DNA of 64,000 nucleotides, taken from Phycisphaerae bacterium (GTDB taxonomy: Bacteria; Planctomycetota; Phycisphaerae; SM23-33). The position numbers and the translations under genes are program-made. Shown here piece by piece: positions 1-10,382 of this stretch. The number at the start of each line of letters is the position of its first letter. Within the stretch, counting starts at the first letter, position 1. A model generated the notes under the pieces. That model was not told where the DNA came from, did not search any database, and saw nothing but the letters and a program-made list of their open reading frames with translations. The stretch is taken from contig JADHXQ010000001.1 of NCBI GenBank assembly GCA_016782885.1, positions 40,732 to 104,731 on the forward strand, written 5' to 3'.

Positions 1-90
1 CATCTACGACCCGGAAATGCACAAAGACGCCGGACCCGTCCTGGGCGGCGTCAAGGCCCGCTACACGCCATGACAATGGAGAAGCACACC

Positions 91-1071
91 ATGACCGACG
101 AACGAACGCGACGAGAGTTCCTCAAGACAGCGGCAGCAACCTCCTCGGCGGCGGTGCTGGGCTCGATGGCCTCACCGATGCTCGGCGCCGAGGTGAAAAC
201 CACGACAAAACCGGCCGACGCCATGCCCAAACGCGTCCTGGGAAAGACGGGCATGAAGATATCGGTCCTGTCGTTCGGCGGGGGCAGCCAGTTCAAGAAG
301 AATAAAGACGGCGACTGGCAGCCGCTGCTCGAGCGCGCGATCGAACTGGGGATCAACTACTTCGATACGCATATGGACTACGGGACCGAGCAGCGATTCG
401 GCGAGATACTCCCAAAATACCGCAAGAAGATCTACATCGTCACCAAGTTCGACCCGCGAGACGAAGATGGCGCAATGAGGTCTTTCGAGGGGAGCCTCAA
501 ACGCCTCAAGGTCGATTACGTCGACGCCCTGCTGATGCACAATCTGGGCAAGGAGGACGATCTAAAGGCCTTCGCCAAGGGCACGTGGAAACGCATGCAA
601 AAACTCAAGAGCGAAGGGACCGCCAGGTTCATCGGCTTTTCCAGCATGAGAAGCGCTACGGCGTCAAAAAACTTCATCGAACAACTCGACCCGGACATCG
701 CACTGGTGGCCATGAACGCCACGCGCTACGCGGGATTCGCCAAATTGACGCTGAAACCGGCGGTGAAGAAGAACGTCGGAGTGATTGCAATGAAGACGAT
801 GCGGGGAATCGTCGGCCGCAAGGGAGTCAAGGCCGGCGACCTCCTGCAGTACGTCCTCGACCAGGAAGGCGTCGCATCGGCCGTCGTCGGACACTACGGG
901 ATGGACATCCTGGAAGCGAACGTAAAGATCGTCAAGCAACTGGCCCGACGCAAGAAGATGACCCCCGCGGCCAGGAAGAAACTCGAAGCCGCCTGCGCCC
1001 CATACGCCAATCCGAACGCCCTGGCATGGGCCAGAGCCGACTACCGCGACGACGGAATCTCATACGCGTAA
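91..1071 (+). CDS. Aldo/keto reductase family protein with Tat signal peptide
   Basis: RREFLKTAAATSSAAVLG twin-arginine leader; AKR pattern (YFDTHMDYGTEQRFGE, KRLKVDYVDALLMH). Confidence 0.85.
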   Translation: MTDERTRREFLKTAAATSSAAVLGSMASPMLGAEVKTTTKPADAMPKRVLGKTGMKISVLSFGGGSQFKKNKDGDWQPLLERAIELGINYFDTHMDYGTEQRFGEILPKYRKKIYIVTKFDPRDEDGAMRSFEGSLKRLKVDYVDALLMHNLGKEDDLKAFAKGTWKRMQKLKSEGTARFIGFSSMRSATASKNFIEQLDPDIALVAMNATRYAGFAKLTLKPAVKKNVGVIAMKTMRGIVGRKGVKAGDLLQYVLDQEGVASAVVGHYGMDILEANVKIVKQLARRKKMTPAARKKLEAACAPYANPNALAWARADYRDDGISYA

Positions 1072-1105
1072 GTGATTTCCATGAAAGACAGAAGAGCACG
1101 AAAAC

Positions 1106-1242
1106 CAGATGGGGATTACATGGATTTACGGATTACATGGATTAACGACTCTGATTCTGTAACGGCTGTATGTGTAGAAGTGTCGTTACCAGGATTCTGC
1201 CGTTAATCCATGTAATCCTTTAATCCATGTAATCCCCATCTG
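1106..1242. repeat. Intergenic long inverted repeat, copy 1
   Basis: Perfect 21-bp outer arms CAGATGGGGATTACATGGATT (1106-1126) / AATCCATGTAATCCCCATCTG (1222-1242), continuing into a second arm pair (1129-1147 / 1201-1219); core GATTAACGACTCTGATT shared with copy 2 at 60.8 kb. Confidence 0.9.
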
Positions 1243-1278
1243 TCGTTCGAATGCAAAATGGCGCCACCTGGGAAGAAC

Positions 1279-2733
1279 ATGAAGAGACGAGAATTCACGA
1301 GCATTACCGCCGCGGCGGCCGCCGGGTTTGCGATGGGGCTGAAGACTTCCTCAGCCAAAACGCCGGACGGCGGCGCCAAACGCAAGCCCAACATCCTGTT
1401 CATCATGACCGACCAGCAACACGCGGGCATGATGAGCTGTACGGGGAACAAGTGGCTCAAAACGCCTGCCCTGGATTCGCTGGCGGCATCGGGGGTCAGG
1501 TTCGAGCGGGCGTATGCGTGCAATCCCGTCTGCGTGCCGAGCCGCTTCAGCCTGCAGACCGGGCTGATGCCCAGCGCAATCGGTATGGGCAAGAACGAGG
1601 ATTCCGGGCGGTCGAAAGTGACCGACGCCATGGTGACCCAATCAATAGGGCCGCTCTTGTCGGCAGCCGGATACGAAGCGGTGTACGGCGGTAAAGTGCA
1701 CATGCCCAAACAGATGAACAACGTGAAGAACATGGCGTATCGCAACCTGACGGGCAACCCGCGCCGCGGTCTGGCCGACGCTTGCGCCGAATTCATCAAA
1801 GGTCCGCACGCCAAACCGTTCTTCATGTTCGCATCGTTCATGAACCCGCACGACATCTGCTACATGGCTATTAACGATCACGCCCGCAGCAGGGGCGGCT
1901 CGGCGCGCGGTAATCTCGACTCGAAGATCTGCGAGGGCCTCCTGAAAAAACCGCGGTCCGGCGACGTTGACGCCTTCGTGAAAACCAACTGCCCCCCCCT
2001 GCCCGTAAACCACAACGTGCCCGCGAACGAGCCGGAAGCTATAACCACAAGATACACAAATGCCAGAACGTTCAGGGCGTATGCACGAAAGAAATGGACC
2101 GAGAGCAAATGGCGCCTGCACCGCTGGACGTACTGCCGCCTGACCGAAATGGTCGACGCCCATATCGGCGTGGTGCTCGACGCACTGAAGAAGTCCGGGC
2201 TGGAAGACAACACCGTAGTGATATTCACCAGCGATCACGGCGACATGGATTCGGCCCACAAGCTCGAGCACAAGTCGATCCTCTACGAAGAAGCCGCCCG
2301 CATCCCGCTGCTCATGAGCCACAAGAACCACATCCCAAAGGGCGCAGTCGACGATATGCACCTGGTATCCAACGGACTTGACCTGATCTGCACGCTGTGC
2401 GACTACGCGGGGATCGAGGCGCCCAGGGGCCTTTCCGGCGCGTCGCTCCGCCCGCTGGCGGAAGGAAAGAAGGTGTCCGCCTGGCGAGAGAGCGTTGTCG
2501 TAGAAAGTCAGAACGGACGTATGCTCCGAACCGATCGCTACAAGTACTGCATCTACGATTCAGGCGCCAATCGCGAGCAACTGATCGACCTGAAAAACGA
2601 TCCGGGCGAGATGAAAAATCTCGCCGGCGACGCCGCATTCAAAACCGTCCTCGACAAGCACCGCAAACTCCTCGGCGCCTGGGTCAAACAGATTGACGAC
2701 AAGACCGGCGCCAAGTACGTCGACACCGCCTGA
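1279..2733 (+). CDS. Sulfatase (type I, formylglycine-dependent), Tat-exported
   Basis: MKRREFTSITAAAAAGFAMG leader; NILFIMTDQQHAGMM; CVPSRFSLQTG sulfatase signature (C-x-P-S-R); SDHGDMDSAHKLEHKSILYEEAARIPL. Confidence 0.92.
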   Translation: MKRREFTSITAAAAAGFAMGLKTSSAKTPDGGAKRKPNILFIMTDQQHAGMMSCTGNKWLKTPALDSLAASGVRFERAYACNPVCVPSRFSLQTGLMPSAIGMGKNEDSGRSKVTDAMVTQSIGPLLSAAGYEAVYGGKVHMPKQMNNVKNMAYRNLTGNPRRGLADACAEFIKGPHAKPFFMFASFMNPHDICYMAINDHARSRGGSARGNLDSKICEGLLKKPRSGDVDAFVKTNCPPLPVNHNVPANEPEAITTRYTNARTFRAYARKKWTESKWRLHRWTYCRLTEMVDAHIGVVLDALKKSGLEDNTVVIFTSDHGDMDSAHKLEHKSILYEEAARIPLLMSHKNHIPKGAVDDMHLVSNGLDLICTLCDYAGIEAPRGLSGASLRPLAEGKKVSAWRESVVVESQNGRMLRTDRYKYCIYDSGANREQLIDLKNDPGEMKNLAGDAAFKTVLDKHRKLLGAWVKQIDDKTGAKYVDTA

Positions 2734-2800
2734 GGCGATGACATTCAGGGTGACTCGTCCCAGCGGCGCGCAAAACCGAACGACGCTCAAAAACAACGAC

Positions 2801-2877
2801 GCGCGAAACCGCAAGCGGTTTTTGTGTCGGTGAACTAACAATTCACTCGCACCATAAAACCGTTTGCGGTTTCGCGC
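2801..2877. repeat. Long hairpin (22-bp inverted repeat, 1 mismatch)
   Basis: gcgcgaaaccgcaagcggtttt (2801-2822) and aaaaccgtttgcggtttcgcgc (2856-2877) between the sulfatase and MATE genes. Confidence 0.8.
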
Positions 2878-3098
2878 GGTGTTCGAGAATTCAAGGTTTA
2901 CAAATCCGTAATATCGCACGTCAGAGCAACCATCTATCTATCCCAGGCGAATCGATCACACCCAGTCGCATACCAAAACCATTCTTGCTTTCCGCCTATC
3001 ATTATCGTACACACAAAAAACCTGCTCATTCCCAACCGCCCCGCCAGCGGTTACTCTATTGTTCCCCCGTTCGATATAAGGATTATCCGGTAGGATTC

Positions 3099-4484
3099 AT
3101 GGACTTAGTACATTCAAGCAAGCCTGGCGCCGGCTTTACCGAGGTGCTGCGTATGGCCTGGCCGGCGAGTATAGCCATGCTCGGCACGACGATCATCAAG
3201 TTCATCGACGGGCTGATGGTCTCGAAGGTCGGCGCCGCGCCGTTCAGCGCGCAGTTCCTGGCGGGTATGTCCGCGTTCGTTCCCGAAGCGATGATCCTCG
3301 GTCTGCTGACGGTGGTCAATACGTATGTCAGCCAGAACGTGGGCGCCGGGCGATTCAAGCGGGCCGGTCAATACGCATGGGCGGGCATGGCTGTAGCATT
3401 CGGAGCGGCGGTTCTCATTTCCACACTGTGGTTCTTTTCCGATGCGATCTTCGGCTCGATCGGCCACGATGAGTGGGAACTCGAATCGATGTACTTCAAG
3501 TACATGATCGTCTCGGTCCTGGTGACGCTGCCTACTCGCGTTCTGGAGCAGTTTTTCTTTGGCGTCCATCGCCCGCGGACAGTGCTGTTTGCGTCCGTAG
3601 CGGCCAACGTGCTGAATATCGGTATCAACTACGTGTTGATCTTCGGTAAGCTGGGTATGCCCGCAATGGGTCTCCAAGGCGCCGCTATCGGATCAGTGAT
3701 CGCCTGGGCGGTCCAGTTCCTCATCCTGCTGTCGATATTCCTGTCTCCCGCCCTGCACCGCAAGTTCGCCACGCGCATGGTCAAGGCGACGCGGTGGCGG
3801 CACTGCAAGGACATACTCCGCGTGGGCTGGCCCGCGGGCGTCCAGTTGTGCAACGATATGCTGAGTTGGAGCGTGTGCGTAGCCGTCCTGGCCGGATCGT
3901 TCGGCGTGGCCCACCGGGCGGCAACTACCATCGCAATGCGATACATCGGTCTGGCGTTCATGCCCGCGGTGGGAATAGGTATCGCGACAACCGCACTGGT
4001 CGGAAGGTACATCGGGCTCAGGCAGCCCGACATCGCCCGCAAGCGGGCACACCAGGGCATTATCTCCGCAATGATATGGATGGGAATGTGCGGGGCGATG
4101 TTCTGGGCGTTCAGATACCCAATGGCAAGGCTATTCGCGACGACCGACCAGGCCGACGAGATTGTCCGCATCGGCGCGGGGATCATGATATGTGCCGCCG
4201 TCTTCCAGTTGTCCGACGCGGTGAGCATCGTTTACATAGGCGCCCTTCGCGGCAGCGGCGACACGAAGTGGCCGATGTTCGTCTCGCTTGGACTGAGTTG
4301 GAGCATAATCGTGGGCGGGGGCTTCGCGGCAGTGTCGCTGCTCCCTCAACTGGAATCCCTGGGCCCGTGGATAGCCGCCAGCATCTACGTGATAGTAATG
4401 GGGGCGACGATGGCGTGGCGGTTCGAGTCGGGCGCGTGGCGGAAGATTGACCTCCTGCGACGCGGAGGCGCCCGAGAAACCTAG
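3099..4484 (+). CDS. MATE family efflux transporter
   Basis: Multi-TM protein with MATE-like repeats (MAWPASIAMLGTTIIKFIDGLMVSKVG; RGSGDTKWPM). Confidence 0.88.
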   Translation: MDLVHSSKPGAGFTEVLRMAWPASIAMLGTTIIKFIDGLMVSKVGAAPFSAQFLAGMSAFVPEAMILGLLTVVNTYVSQNVGAGRFKRAGQYAWAGMAVAFGAAVLISTLWFFSDAIFGSIGHDEWELESMYFKYMIVSVLVTLPTRVLEQFFFGVHRPRTVLFASVAANVLNIGINYVLIFGKLGMPAMGLQGAAIGSVIAWAVQFLILLSIFLSPALHRKFATRMVKATRWRHCKDILRVGWPAGVQLCNDMLSWSVCVAVLAGSFGVAHRAATTIAMRYIGLAFMPAVGIGIATTALVGRYIGLRQPDIARKRAHQGIISAMIWMGMCGAMFWAFRYPMARLFATTDQADEIVRIGAGIMICAAVFQLSDAVSIVYIGALRGSGDTKWPMFVSLGLSWSIIVGGGFAAVSLLPQLESLGPWIAASIYVIVMGATMAWRFESGAWRKIDLLRRGGARET

Positions 4485-5920
4485 CCGACCTTCTTCCACG
4501 CGGATTTCAGCTTGGTCACTCTCAAAAACTTTATCGCGACCTGGTCGCCCTTTGCGTAAAGCTCCAGGGGCGTTTTCAGTTTTTTCGGAAGAAAGCAACT
4601 GGTCATCGAAAGCTCACCATCGTTGGCAAACACCTCGATCGACGTGCGGTCGATGAGTATTCGCAGCTTGAGCTTCCCGCCGATCAGACGCGCGGAACCC
4701 GAGGCGCCGAGGCAGGTAACCTTGCCCTTGGCGTATGTGATGGCGGTCTCGTGCAGACGCAGACCGAACTCGTCAGCTTTGCCCGGGGCGATCTCCATCT
4801 CGATATCGAACAGATCGCCGGACATTTTAAAAAACTTTGAAAGCGGATTATCGCCGGACGGCTTGAGGGCCTTGTCCGCCAGTTCAAACTTCTCGAGGTG
4901 AAGGCTGGCGATCTGCTTTACCGGATATCTGCACAGGCGCAGGCCCTCAGGAAGCGTTCGCAGCATCAGTTCACAGGGGAAACTCATCTGCTGGTTGAAT
5001 GGCATTTTCGGATACTTTCCGCGGTTCATCCAGGCTATCTGGGTCCGCCGGCCGGGGGCGTCGTTCCACGTTTGCGAAGCGTAGAAGTTCCTGCCAAAAT
5101 CGCCGCGCAGCGGACCGATCTCCGGCTTGAACGCCTTACCGTCGAAACTCCCGATCCAGTACTGGAACCGCGCGTCATAGATAATCCATTTCATATTCTT
5201 CTTGTTGTCATCGACCGCCATCTCGAACAGGTCCGGGCATTCGTGGAAACCGGCCAGTTTGACAACCACCGGCCGGCTCCATTTCTTCAGGTCGTCTGAG
5301 GTGAAAAAGTGCGCTTCGCCGCGCCTGACGTAGAGCACCATCACCCACTTCTTCGTCGGAGCGTGCCAGAACACCTTCGGGTCGCGATTGCTCCCGGCGA
5401 TCTGCTCGATGATGGGATTGCCCTTGTACTTCGTCCACGTCCGCCCGCGATCGTTGCTGTAGACCAGCGATTGCCCGAACGTCTTGGCGCCCGCCGATGT
5501 GTACGCCAGCACCAGGGTCTTCTCGTCGCCTGTCTGAAAACCGGTCGAGTTCTTCCAGTCGACCACGCCCGAACCGGACCAGCACGCTCCGAGTTTGTCG
5601 GGGATAACGGCAAGCGGCAGATGTTTCCAGTGGACCAGGTCGCCGCTGATCGCGTGGGACCAGTGCGACTGGTGACCGCTGCCCTTACCGCCGGGAAAGC
5701 CCGTCGAATACGGGTTATGATCGTTGAAAATATGGTACTCGCCCTTGTAGAACACCAGGCCGATCGGATCGTTGATCCAGCCCTTGACCATGGTGTAATG
5801 AAACTGCGGGCGGTATCGTTCGGTGAAGTCAGTCTTCGGTGTCGGAGTTATGGTCTGCCCCAGCGTGCTGACGGTAAGAAGCGTAACAATCAGTAGTCCG
5901 ACCGGTATCATTCTACTCAT
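4481..5920 (-). CDS. Exported glycoside hydrolase family 32 (levanase/fructanase-like)
   Basis: RPQFHYTMVKGWINDPIGLVFYKGEYHIF (WINDPxG nucleophile block), NRDPKVFWH (RDP motif), HECPDLFEM (EC motif); signal peptide. Confidence 0.93.
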   Translation of the reverse strand: MSRMIPVGLLIVTLLTVSTLGQTITPTPKTDFTERYRPQFHYTMVKGWINDPIGLVFYKGEYHIFNDHNPYSTGFPGGKGSGHQSHWSHAISGDLVHWKHLPLAVIPDKLGACWSGSGVVDWKNSTGFQTGDEKTLVLAYTSAGAKTFGQSLVYSNDRGRTWTKYKGNPIIEQIAGSNRDPKVFWHAPTKKWVMVLYVRRGEAHFFTSDDLKKWSRPVVVKLAGFHECPDLFEMAVDDNKKNMKWIIYDARFQYWIGSFDGKAFKPEIGPLRGDFGRNFYASQTWNDAPGRRTQIAWMNRGKYPKMPFNQQMSFPCELMLRTLPEGLRLCRYPVKQIASLHLEKFELADKALKPSGDNPLSKFFKMSGDLFDIEMEIAPGKADEFGLRLHETAITYAKGKVTCLGASGSARLIGGKLKLRILIDRTSIEVFANDGELSMTSCFLPKKLKTPLELYAKGDQVAIKFLRVTKLKSAWKKVG

Positions 5921-6299
5921 ATTCGTTTCCTTGTCTGGCGGGTCCAACAGCGGGTGAAAACAGCATTACGCGGCAGGCGACCGGTCCGATCAAGCAAATT
6001 CTGCAATTGACATGCCGCCGATAGCCGATATACTTCGTGTCTACACAACTTACAGGTGTGCAGAACGAGGTAATGTATGCGGACGACTCAGGACAACCTG
6101 AATGGCTTGCCGACGCGGGTGGGACCCGTGGCGGGCTGTGTCCGCGAAGGCATAATTGGCATACGCATTATCAACTGCATGCCTTAGGACCAGTGGCAGA
6201 CACATTCTGCATCTCGCGGCCTTGAGGCTTATTTTGGCTTCAAGGCTTGCATTGTCTTGAAACTTTTTGCAACACAACGACCACCACGGATCAAAGAAA

Positions 6300-9278
6300 A
6301 TGAGTGACGATAAAAAAAGCTATAAAGACACGTTGAACCTGCCCAAGACCGATTTCGACATGCGGGCCGGGCTGGTTAAGAAAGAGCCCGCGTTCCAGGC
6401 GAAATGGGCCGAAGAAGGACTCTACGAGCAAATCCGCGAAGCGCGCAAGGGCGCCCCCCGCTTCATCCTCCACGACGGACCGCCGTACGCCAATGGCAAT
6501 ATCCACGTGGGCACGGCGCTGAATAAAGTGCTCAAGGACATGGTCGTACGCATCAAAACGATGTGCGGTATGGACTCGCCATATATCCCGGGATGGGACT
6601 GTCACGGTCTGCCCATCGAAGCGAAGGTCATGGAAAAACTCGGCGACAAGGCCAAGGGCATGGACCCGACGGTTATCCGTAGAATCTGCACCGAATACGC
6701 CGCAAGGTTCGTGGACCTGCAGCGAACGCAGTTCAAACGCCTCGGCGTGATGGGCCAATTTGAAGATCCGTACCTTACGATGAATCCCGCCTACGAGGCC
6801 GCGGCGATGGAAGTGTTCGCACGCCTCGTCGAGCAGGGCCTGGTCTTCAGGCAACTCAAACCGGTTCAATGGTCGATCGCGAACCAAACCGCCCTTGCCG
6901 ACGCGGAATTGGAATACCACGACCGCGAAGACTCCAGCATTTTCGTGGCATTGGAGCTGGCGAGCGGCGCCGAAGCGGTCAAGCACGTCGATGGCGACAG
7001 GGTTTCGCTGGTGATCTGGACAACCACCCCCTGGACCCTGCCTGCCAACCGGGCGGTGGCGATAAGGGCGAGCTTCGAATACGCCTGCGTGCATGTCGAC
7101 ACCGACGACGGAGCGTTTACGTGGGTGGTGGCCGGCGGCAGGCTGGAAACGCTGCTGGAAACTCTCGCCGCGGCGCGCCCGGGCTGGGTGAAATCTCACG
7201 AAGTGCTCGCTCGCGTTACGGGGCAGGACCTGCTCGACGCGCCCGAGCCTCTGACGTACGCTCACCCGCTTACCGATGGGCTGACCTGCCCGCTGGTGGC
7301 CGCTGATTACGTGACGCTCGAGGACGGCACGGGGCTGGTGCATACCGCGCCGGGCCACGGCCTGGAAGACTACCATACGGGCCTGAGCAACAAGCTGGAC
7401 ATCTACTGCCCCGTACTGGCAGACGGCACGTTCGACGACACCGCCCCGCGGTGGCTCCGGGGCGTTGTGGTCTGGGACGCCAACGACAAGGTCGTCGAGC
7501 ACCTCCAGGCCCGGGGCACACTCCTGGCCGAACAAACAATCACCCACTCGTACCCGCACGACTGGCGATCGAATACGCCGACAATCTTCCGCGCCACCAA
7601 GCAGTGGTTCATCGGCGTCGACCGCCCGCTGGCAAGCACCACCCGAACGCTGCGCGAGATGGCCACTGAAGCCTGCGGCGCCGCGGCGGAAGAAGGCGGA
7701 GTGGACTTTGTACCCGCTTGGGGGCAAAACCGAATCGCGGGCATGCTCGACAGCCGACCCGACTGGTGCATCTCACGCCAGAGGAGTTGGGGACTGCCGA
7801 TCCCCGCGTTCTTCAACGCCGCGGGCGATCCGCTGCTGACACCAGCCAGCGTAAGAGCTGTCACGAAAACATTCGCCGAGCACGGTTCGGACGCATGGTT
7901 CACGCTCTCACCGACTGAATTGCTGGGCGATTACGATCCGGCCGACGACGAAGACCTGGACAATGCCGATCAGTTCGCGGTAGCCGACCTCGCCGCAGGA
8001 AGCGATATCTTTGATGTCTGGTTCGAATCCGGTTCGAGTTGGTTTGCGGTGGCGGTTGCCCGCGGACTGGTCGACGATATTCCGGTCGACATGTACCTCG
8101 AGGGCTCCGACCAGCACCGCGGATGGTTCCAGTTATCGCTGCTGCCGGCGTTGGGCGCCCGGCAGCGGGCGCCATTCCGCACGGTCCTCACACACGGTTT
8201 CGTCGTCGATGAAGACGGCAGGAAGATGAGCAAGTCCATCGGAAACGTCATCGATGTAATGCAGCAGCTCGACAAACGCGGAGCAGACATCCTGCGCCTC
8301 TGGATCGCCAGCCAGAACTACCAGGACGACGTCCGCTGCAGCGAGGACCTGATCGCGCAATCGGAAGATGCCTACCGCAAGATTCGAAACACCCTGAGAT
8401 TCGCCCTGGCCGCCTGCGAGGACTTTGACCCCGCGGCCGACTCGACCGAACCGGCCGCCCATTCGGTTGACCTGTGGATGAAGCTGCAGCTCGATGTGCT
8501 CGTGCGCGACGTGCGCGAGGCTCTGGATCGCTACGAATTCCACCGCGCGACGCGCCTGATCTACGAATTTTGCACCGTCCAGGCGTCGAACATCTACCTG
8601 TCGGCTGTAAAGGACCGCCTCTACTGCGACGCGGCCGATTCGCCCAGGCGCCGCGCGTCCCAGACGGTGATCCACAGGATGCTGATGACACTGGTGAAGT
8701 TCCTGGCGCCGATCATGCCGCATACCTGCCAGGAAGTCTGGGACCACATCCCAAATCGCGGCGCCGATGAGCCAACATCCGTACACCTTGCGCTGCTTCC
8801 GGAATGCGATCTCGCAACCCTGGACGCCGCCGAGGCCATCGCCCCGGTCACACCGGACGAAGCCGCCGGCTGGTCCTGGCAGTTGCAGGCAGGCCCGGCG
8901 TGGGTCTGGGAGAAGCTGATGGAACTCAGGCAGGCAGGTCTCCTGAAACTCGAAGCGTTGCGAAACGCCGGCGTGAAAAATCCGTTGGACGCGGAAGTGA
9001 TCTTCAAGATCGCCTCCGATAACGATCAGGCCGCCGCCCTGATCGAAGCCCACCTGGGCGAACTTGAAGACCTCCTTGGTGCGGGCTACGCGCAGATTGA
9101 GCATGTAGAGAAACTGCCCGAAGGCGAGGTTGTCGAGGTCGAGGTTCTTGACTCGCGCGAGAAATACGACCGGTGCAATCGGAGTTGGAAACGCCGCCCC
9201 GACGTGGGATCCGACAGCGACTACCCGGACCTCTCGGCGCGGGATGCGGCGGTTATGCGAGCCTTGTCGGAAACCTGA
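6300..9278 (+). CDS. ileS: Isoleucyl-tRNA synthetase
   Basis: DGPPYANGNIHVGTALNKVLKD (HIGH region), PGWDCHGLPIE, DEDGRKMSKSIGN (KMSKS). Confidence 0.97.
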   Translation: MSDDKKSYKDTLNLPKTDFDMRAGLVKKEPAFQAKWAEEGLYEQIREARKGAPRFILHDGPPYANGNIHVGTALNKVLKDMVVRIKTMCGMDSPYIPGWDCHGLPIEAKVMEKLGDKAKGMDPTVIRRICTEYAARFVDLQRTQFKRLGVMGQFEDPYLTMNPAYEAAAMEVFARLVEQGLVFRQLKPVQWSIANQTALADAELEYHDREDSSIFVALELASGAEAVKHVDGDRVSLVIWTTTPWTLPANRAVAIRASFEYACVHVDTDDGAFTWVVAGGRLETLLETLAAARPGWVKSHEVLARVTGQDLLDAPEPLTYAHPLTDGLTCPLVAADYVTLEDGTGLVHTAPGHGLEDYHTGLSNKLDIYCPVLADGTFDDTAPRWLRGVVVWDANDKVVEHLQARGTLLAEQTITHSYPHDWRSNTPTIFRATKQWFIGVDRPLASTTRTLREMATEACGAAAEEGGVDFVPAWGQNRIAGMLDSRPDWCISRQRSWGLPIPAFFNAAGDPLLTPASVRAVTKTFAEHGSDAWFTLSPTELLGDYDPADDEDLDNADQFAVADLAAGSDIFDVWFESGSSWFAVAVARGLVDDIPVDMYLEGSDQHRGWFQLSLLPALGARQRAPFRTVLTHGFVVDEDGRKMSKSIGNVIDVMQQLDKRGADILRLWIASQNYQDDVRCSEDLIAQSEDAYRKIRNTLRFALAACEDFDPAADSTEPAAHSVDLWMKLQLDVLVRDVREALDRYEFHRATRLIYEFCTVQASNIYLSAVKDRLYCDAADSPRRRASQTVIHRMLMTLVKFLAPIMPHTCQEVWDHIPNRGADEPTSVHLALLPECDLATLDAAEAIAPVTPDEAAGWSWQLQAGPAWVWEKLMELRQAGLLKLEALRNAGVKNPLDAEVIFKIASDNDQAAALIEAHLGELEDLLGAGYAQIEHVEKLPEGEVVEVEVLDSREKYDRCNRSWKRRPDVGSDSDYPDLSARDAAVMRALSET

Positions 9279-9659
9279 TACAAAAGGCAGCGGAACAATC
9301 CGCCGAAGGCGGATCCAGCACGGAATTTCCATCGACCAAAGTGTCCCTGTCGCACAATGACGCCCTGTCGAAAAAAGCGGATATCCCCGCCTCCGCAAAC
9401 CGTTCAAAACCCGATAGTTGCACGCCTGCCAAAAATCCGCTCGGACCGCGCGGGATAATTTGATCCAGGATCGAACCGCATCGATAATTCTCATGCAGCC
9501 GGTGGTAGAGAACTGGCTCCAGCAGGAGCCGCCACGAGGTAAAAACCGCCAGGCTGATTACGTCGCCGAGGACCTCCTCTGTCGGCCGACATCTGCGGCA
9601 GGAATCTCCTCCGCCTCGTGCGCCGGACATTGTGTGTTCTACTTCCGTTAATCTGTCGG

Positions 9660-9696
9660 AACCGCGGCGGTCCCTCCAGACCGCCGCGGTTGTTTT
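9660..9696 (+). terminator. Intrinsic terminator
   Basis: AACCGCGGCGGT-ccctccag-ACCGCCGCGGTT then GTTTTTC. Confidence 0.8.
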
Positions 9697-9755
9697 TCGC
9701 GCATTTCCAGTGCGGCGTTGACTCTTGCCGCCCGTAAAGGTCTAATCATGAGACG

Positions 9756-10373
9756 ATGGCAAGAATAAAGATAGCGGCACTGATCAGCGGCGGCGGGCGA
9801 ACCGTCCTGAATATCGCAGAAGAAATCAACGCCGGGCGCCTGGATGCGGAGATGGCGATCGTGATCGCATCGCGACAGTGCAAAGGCGTCGATCGCTGTC
9901 GGGAGGCGGGCATGGAGGTGCGTCCGGTAAACTACAAGGAAATGCCCGACACCCTGACGTACTCCAACGCAATAGCAGCCATCCTCGATGAGGCCGGCGT
10001 TGACCTGGTGATCCAGGCCGGTTTCCTGTCGCTCTGGCGGATACCGCGGAACTATGCGGGGCGGGTCATGAATATTCACCCCGCCCTCCTTCCAGGATTC
10101 GGAGGCAAGGGCATGTACGGACATCACGTCCACCAAGCCGTGCTCGAACGTGGATGCAAAGTCAGCGGATGCACCGTACACTTCGTTGATAACGAGTACG
10201 ATTCGGGGCCGATAATCGTACAGAAATGCGTTCCGGTCTACGACACCGACACCCCCGACGATCTGGCAGGCAGGGTCTTCGAACAGGAGTGCAAGGCGTA
10301 CCCGGAAGCAATTGCGATGTTTGCAGGGGGAAAGCTCACGATAGATGGACAGATAGTCCGAATAGCCAAGTGA
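9756..10373 (+). CDS. purN: Phosphoribosylglycinamide formyltransferase
   Basis: IAALISGGGRTVLNIAEEI, VMNIHPALLPGFGGKGMYG, VSGCTVHFVDNEYDSGPII. Confidence 0.93.
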   Translation: MARIKIAALISGGGRTVLNIAEEINAGRLDAEMAIVIASRQCKGVDRCREAGMEVRPVNYKEMPDTLTYSNAIAAILDEAGVDLVIQAGFLSLWRIPRNYAGRVMNIHPALLPGFGGKGMYGHHVHQAVLERGCKVSGCTVHFVDNEYDSGPIIVQKCVPVYDTDTPDDLAGRVFEQECKAYPEAIAMFAGGKLTIDGQIVRIAK

Positions 10374-10382
10374 TCCGGCGGG

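Noticed and set aside
6110-6140. GGGTGGGACCCGTGG upstream of ileS resembling a T-box antiterminator (GGGTGGNACCGCG).
   Set aside because: Self-complementary CGGGT/ACCCG explains it; the TGGG would not match the tRNA-Ile A73CCA end, no specifier/stem I recognised, and no terminator follows.
6221-6247. Short inverted repeat gccttgaggc...gcttcaaggc before ileS.
   Set aside because: Could be a terminator or chance hairpin; no supporting context.
6291-9494. Very long minus-strand ORFs antisense to ileS.
   Set aside because: GC-rich codon shadow of a confidently assigned + strand gene; no recognisable protein features.
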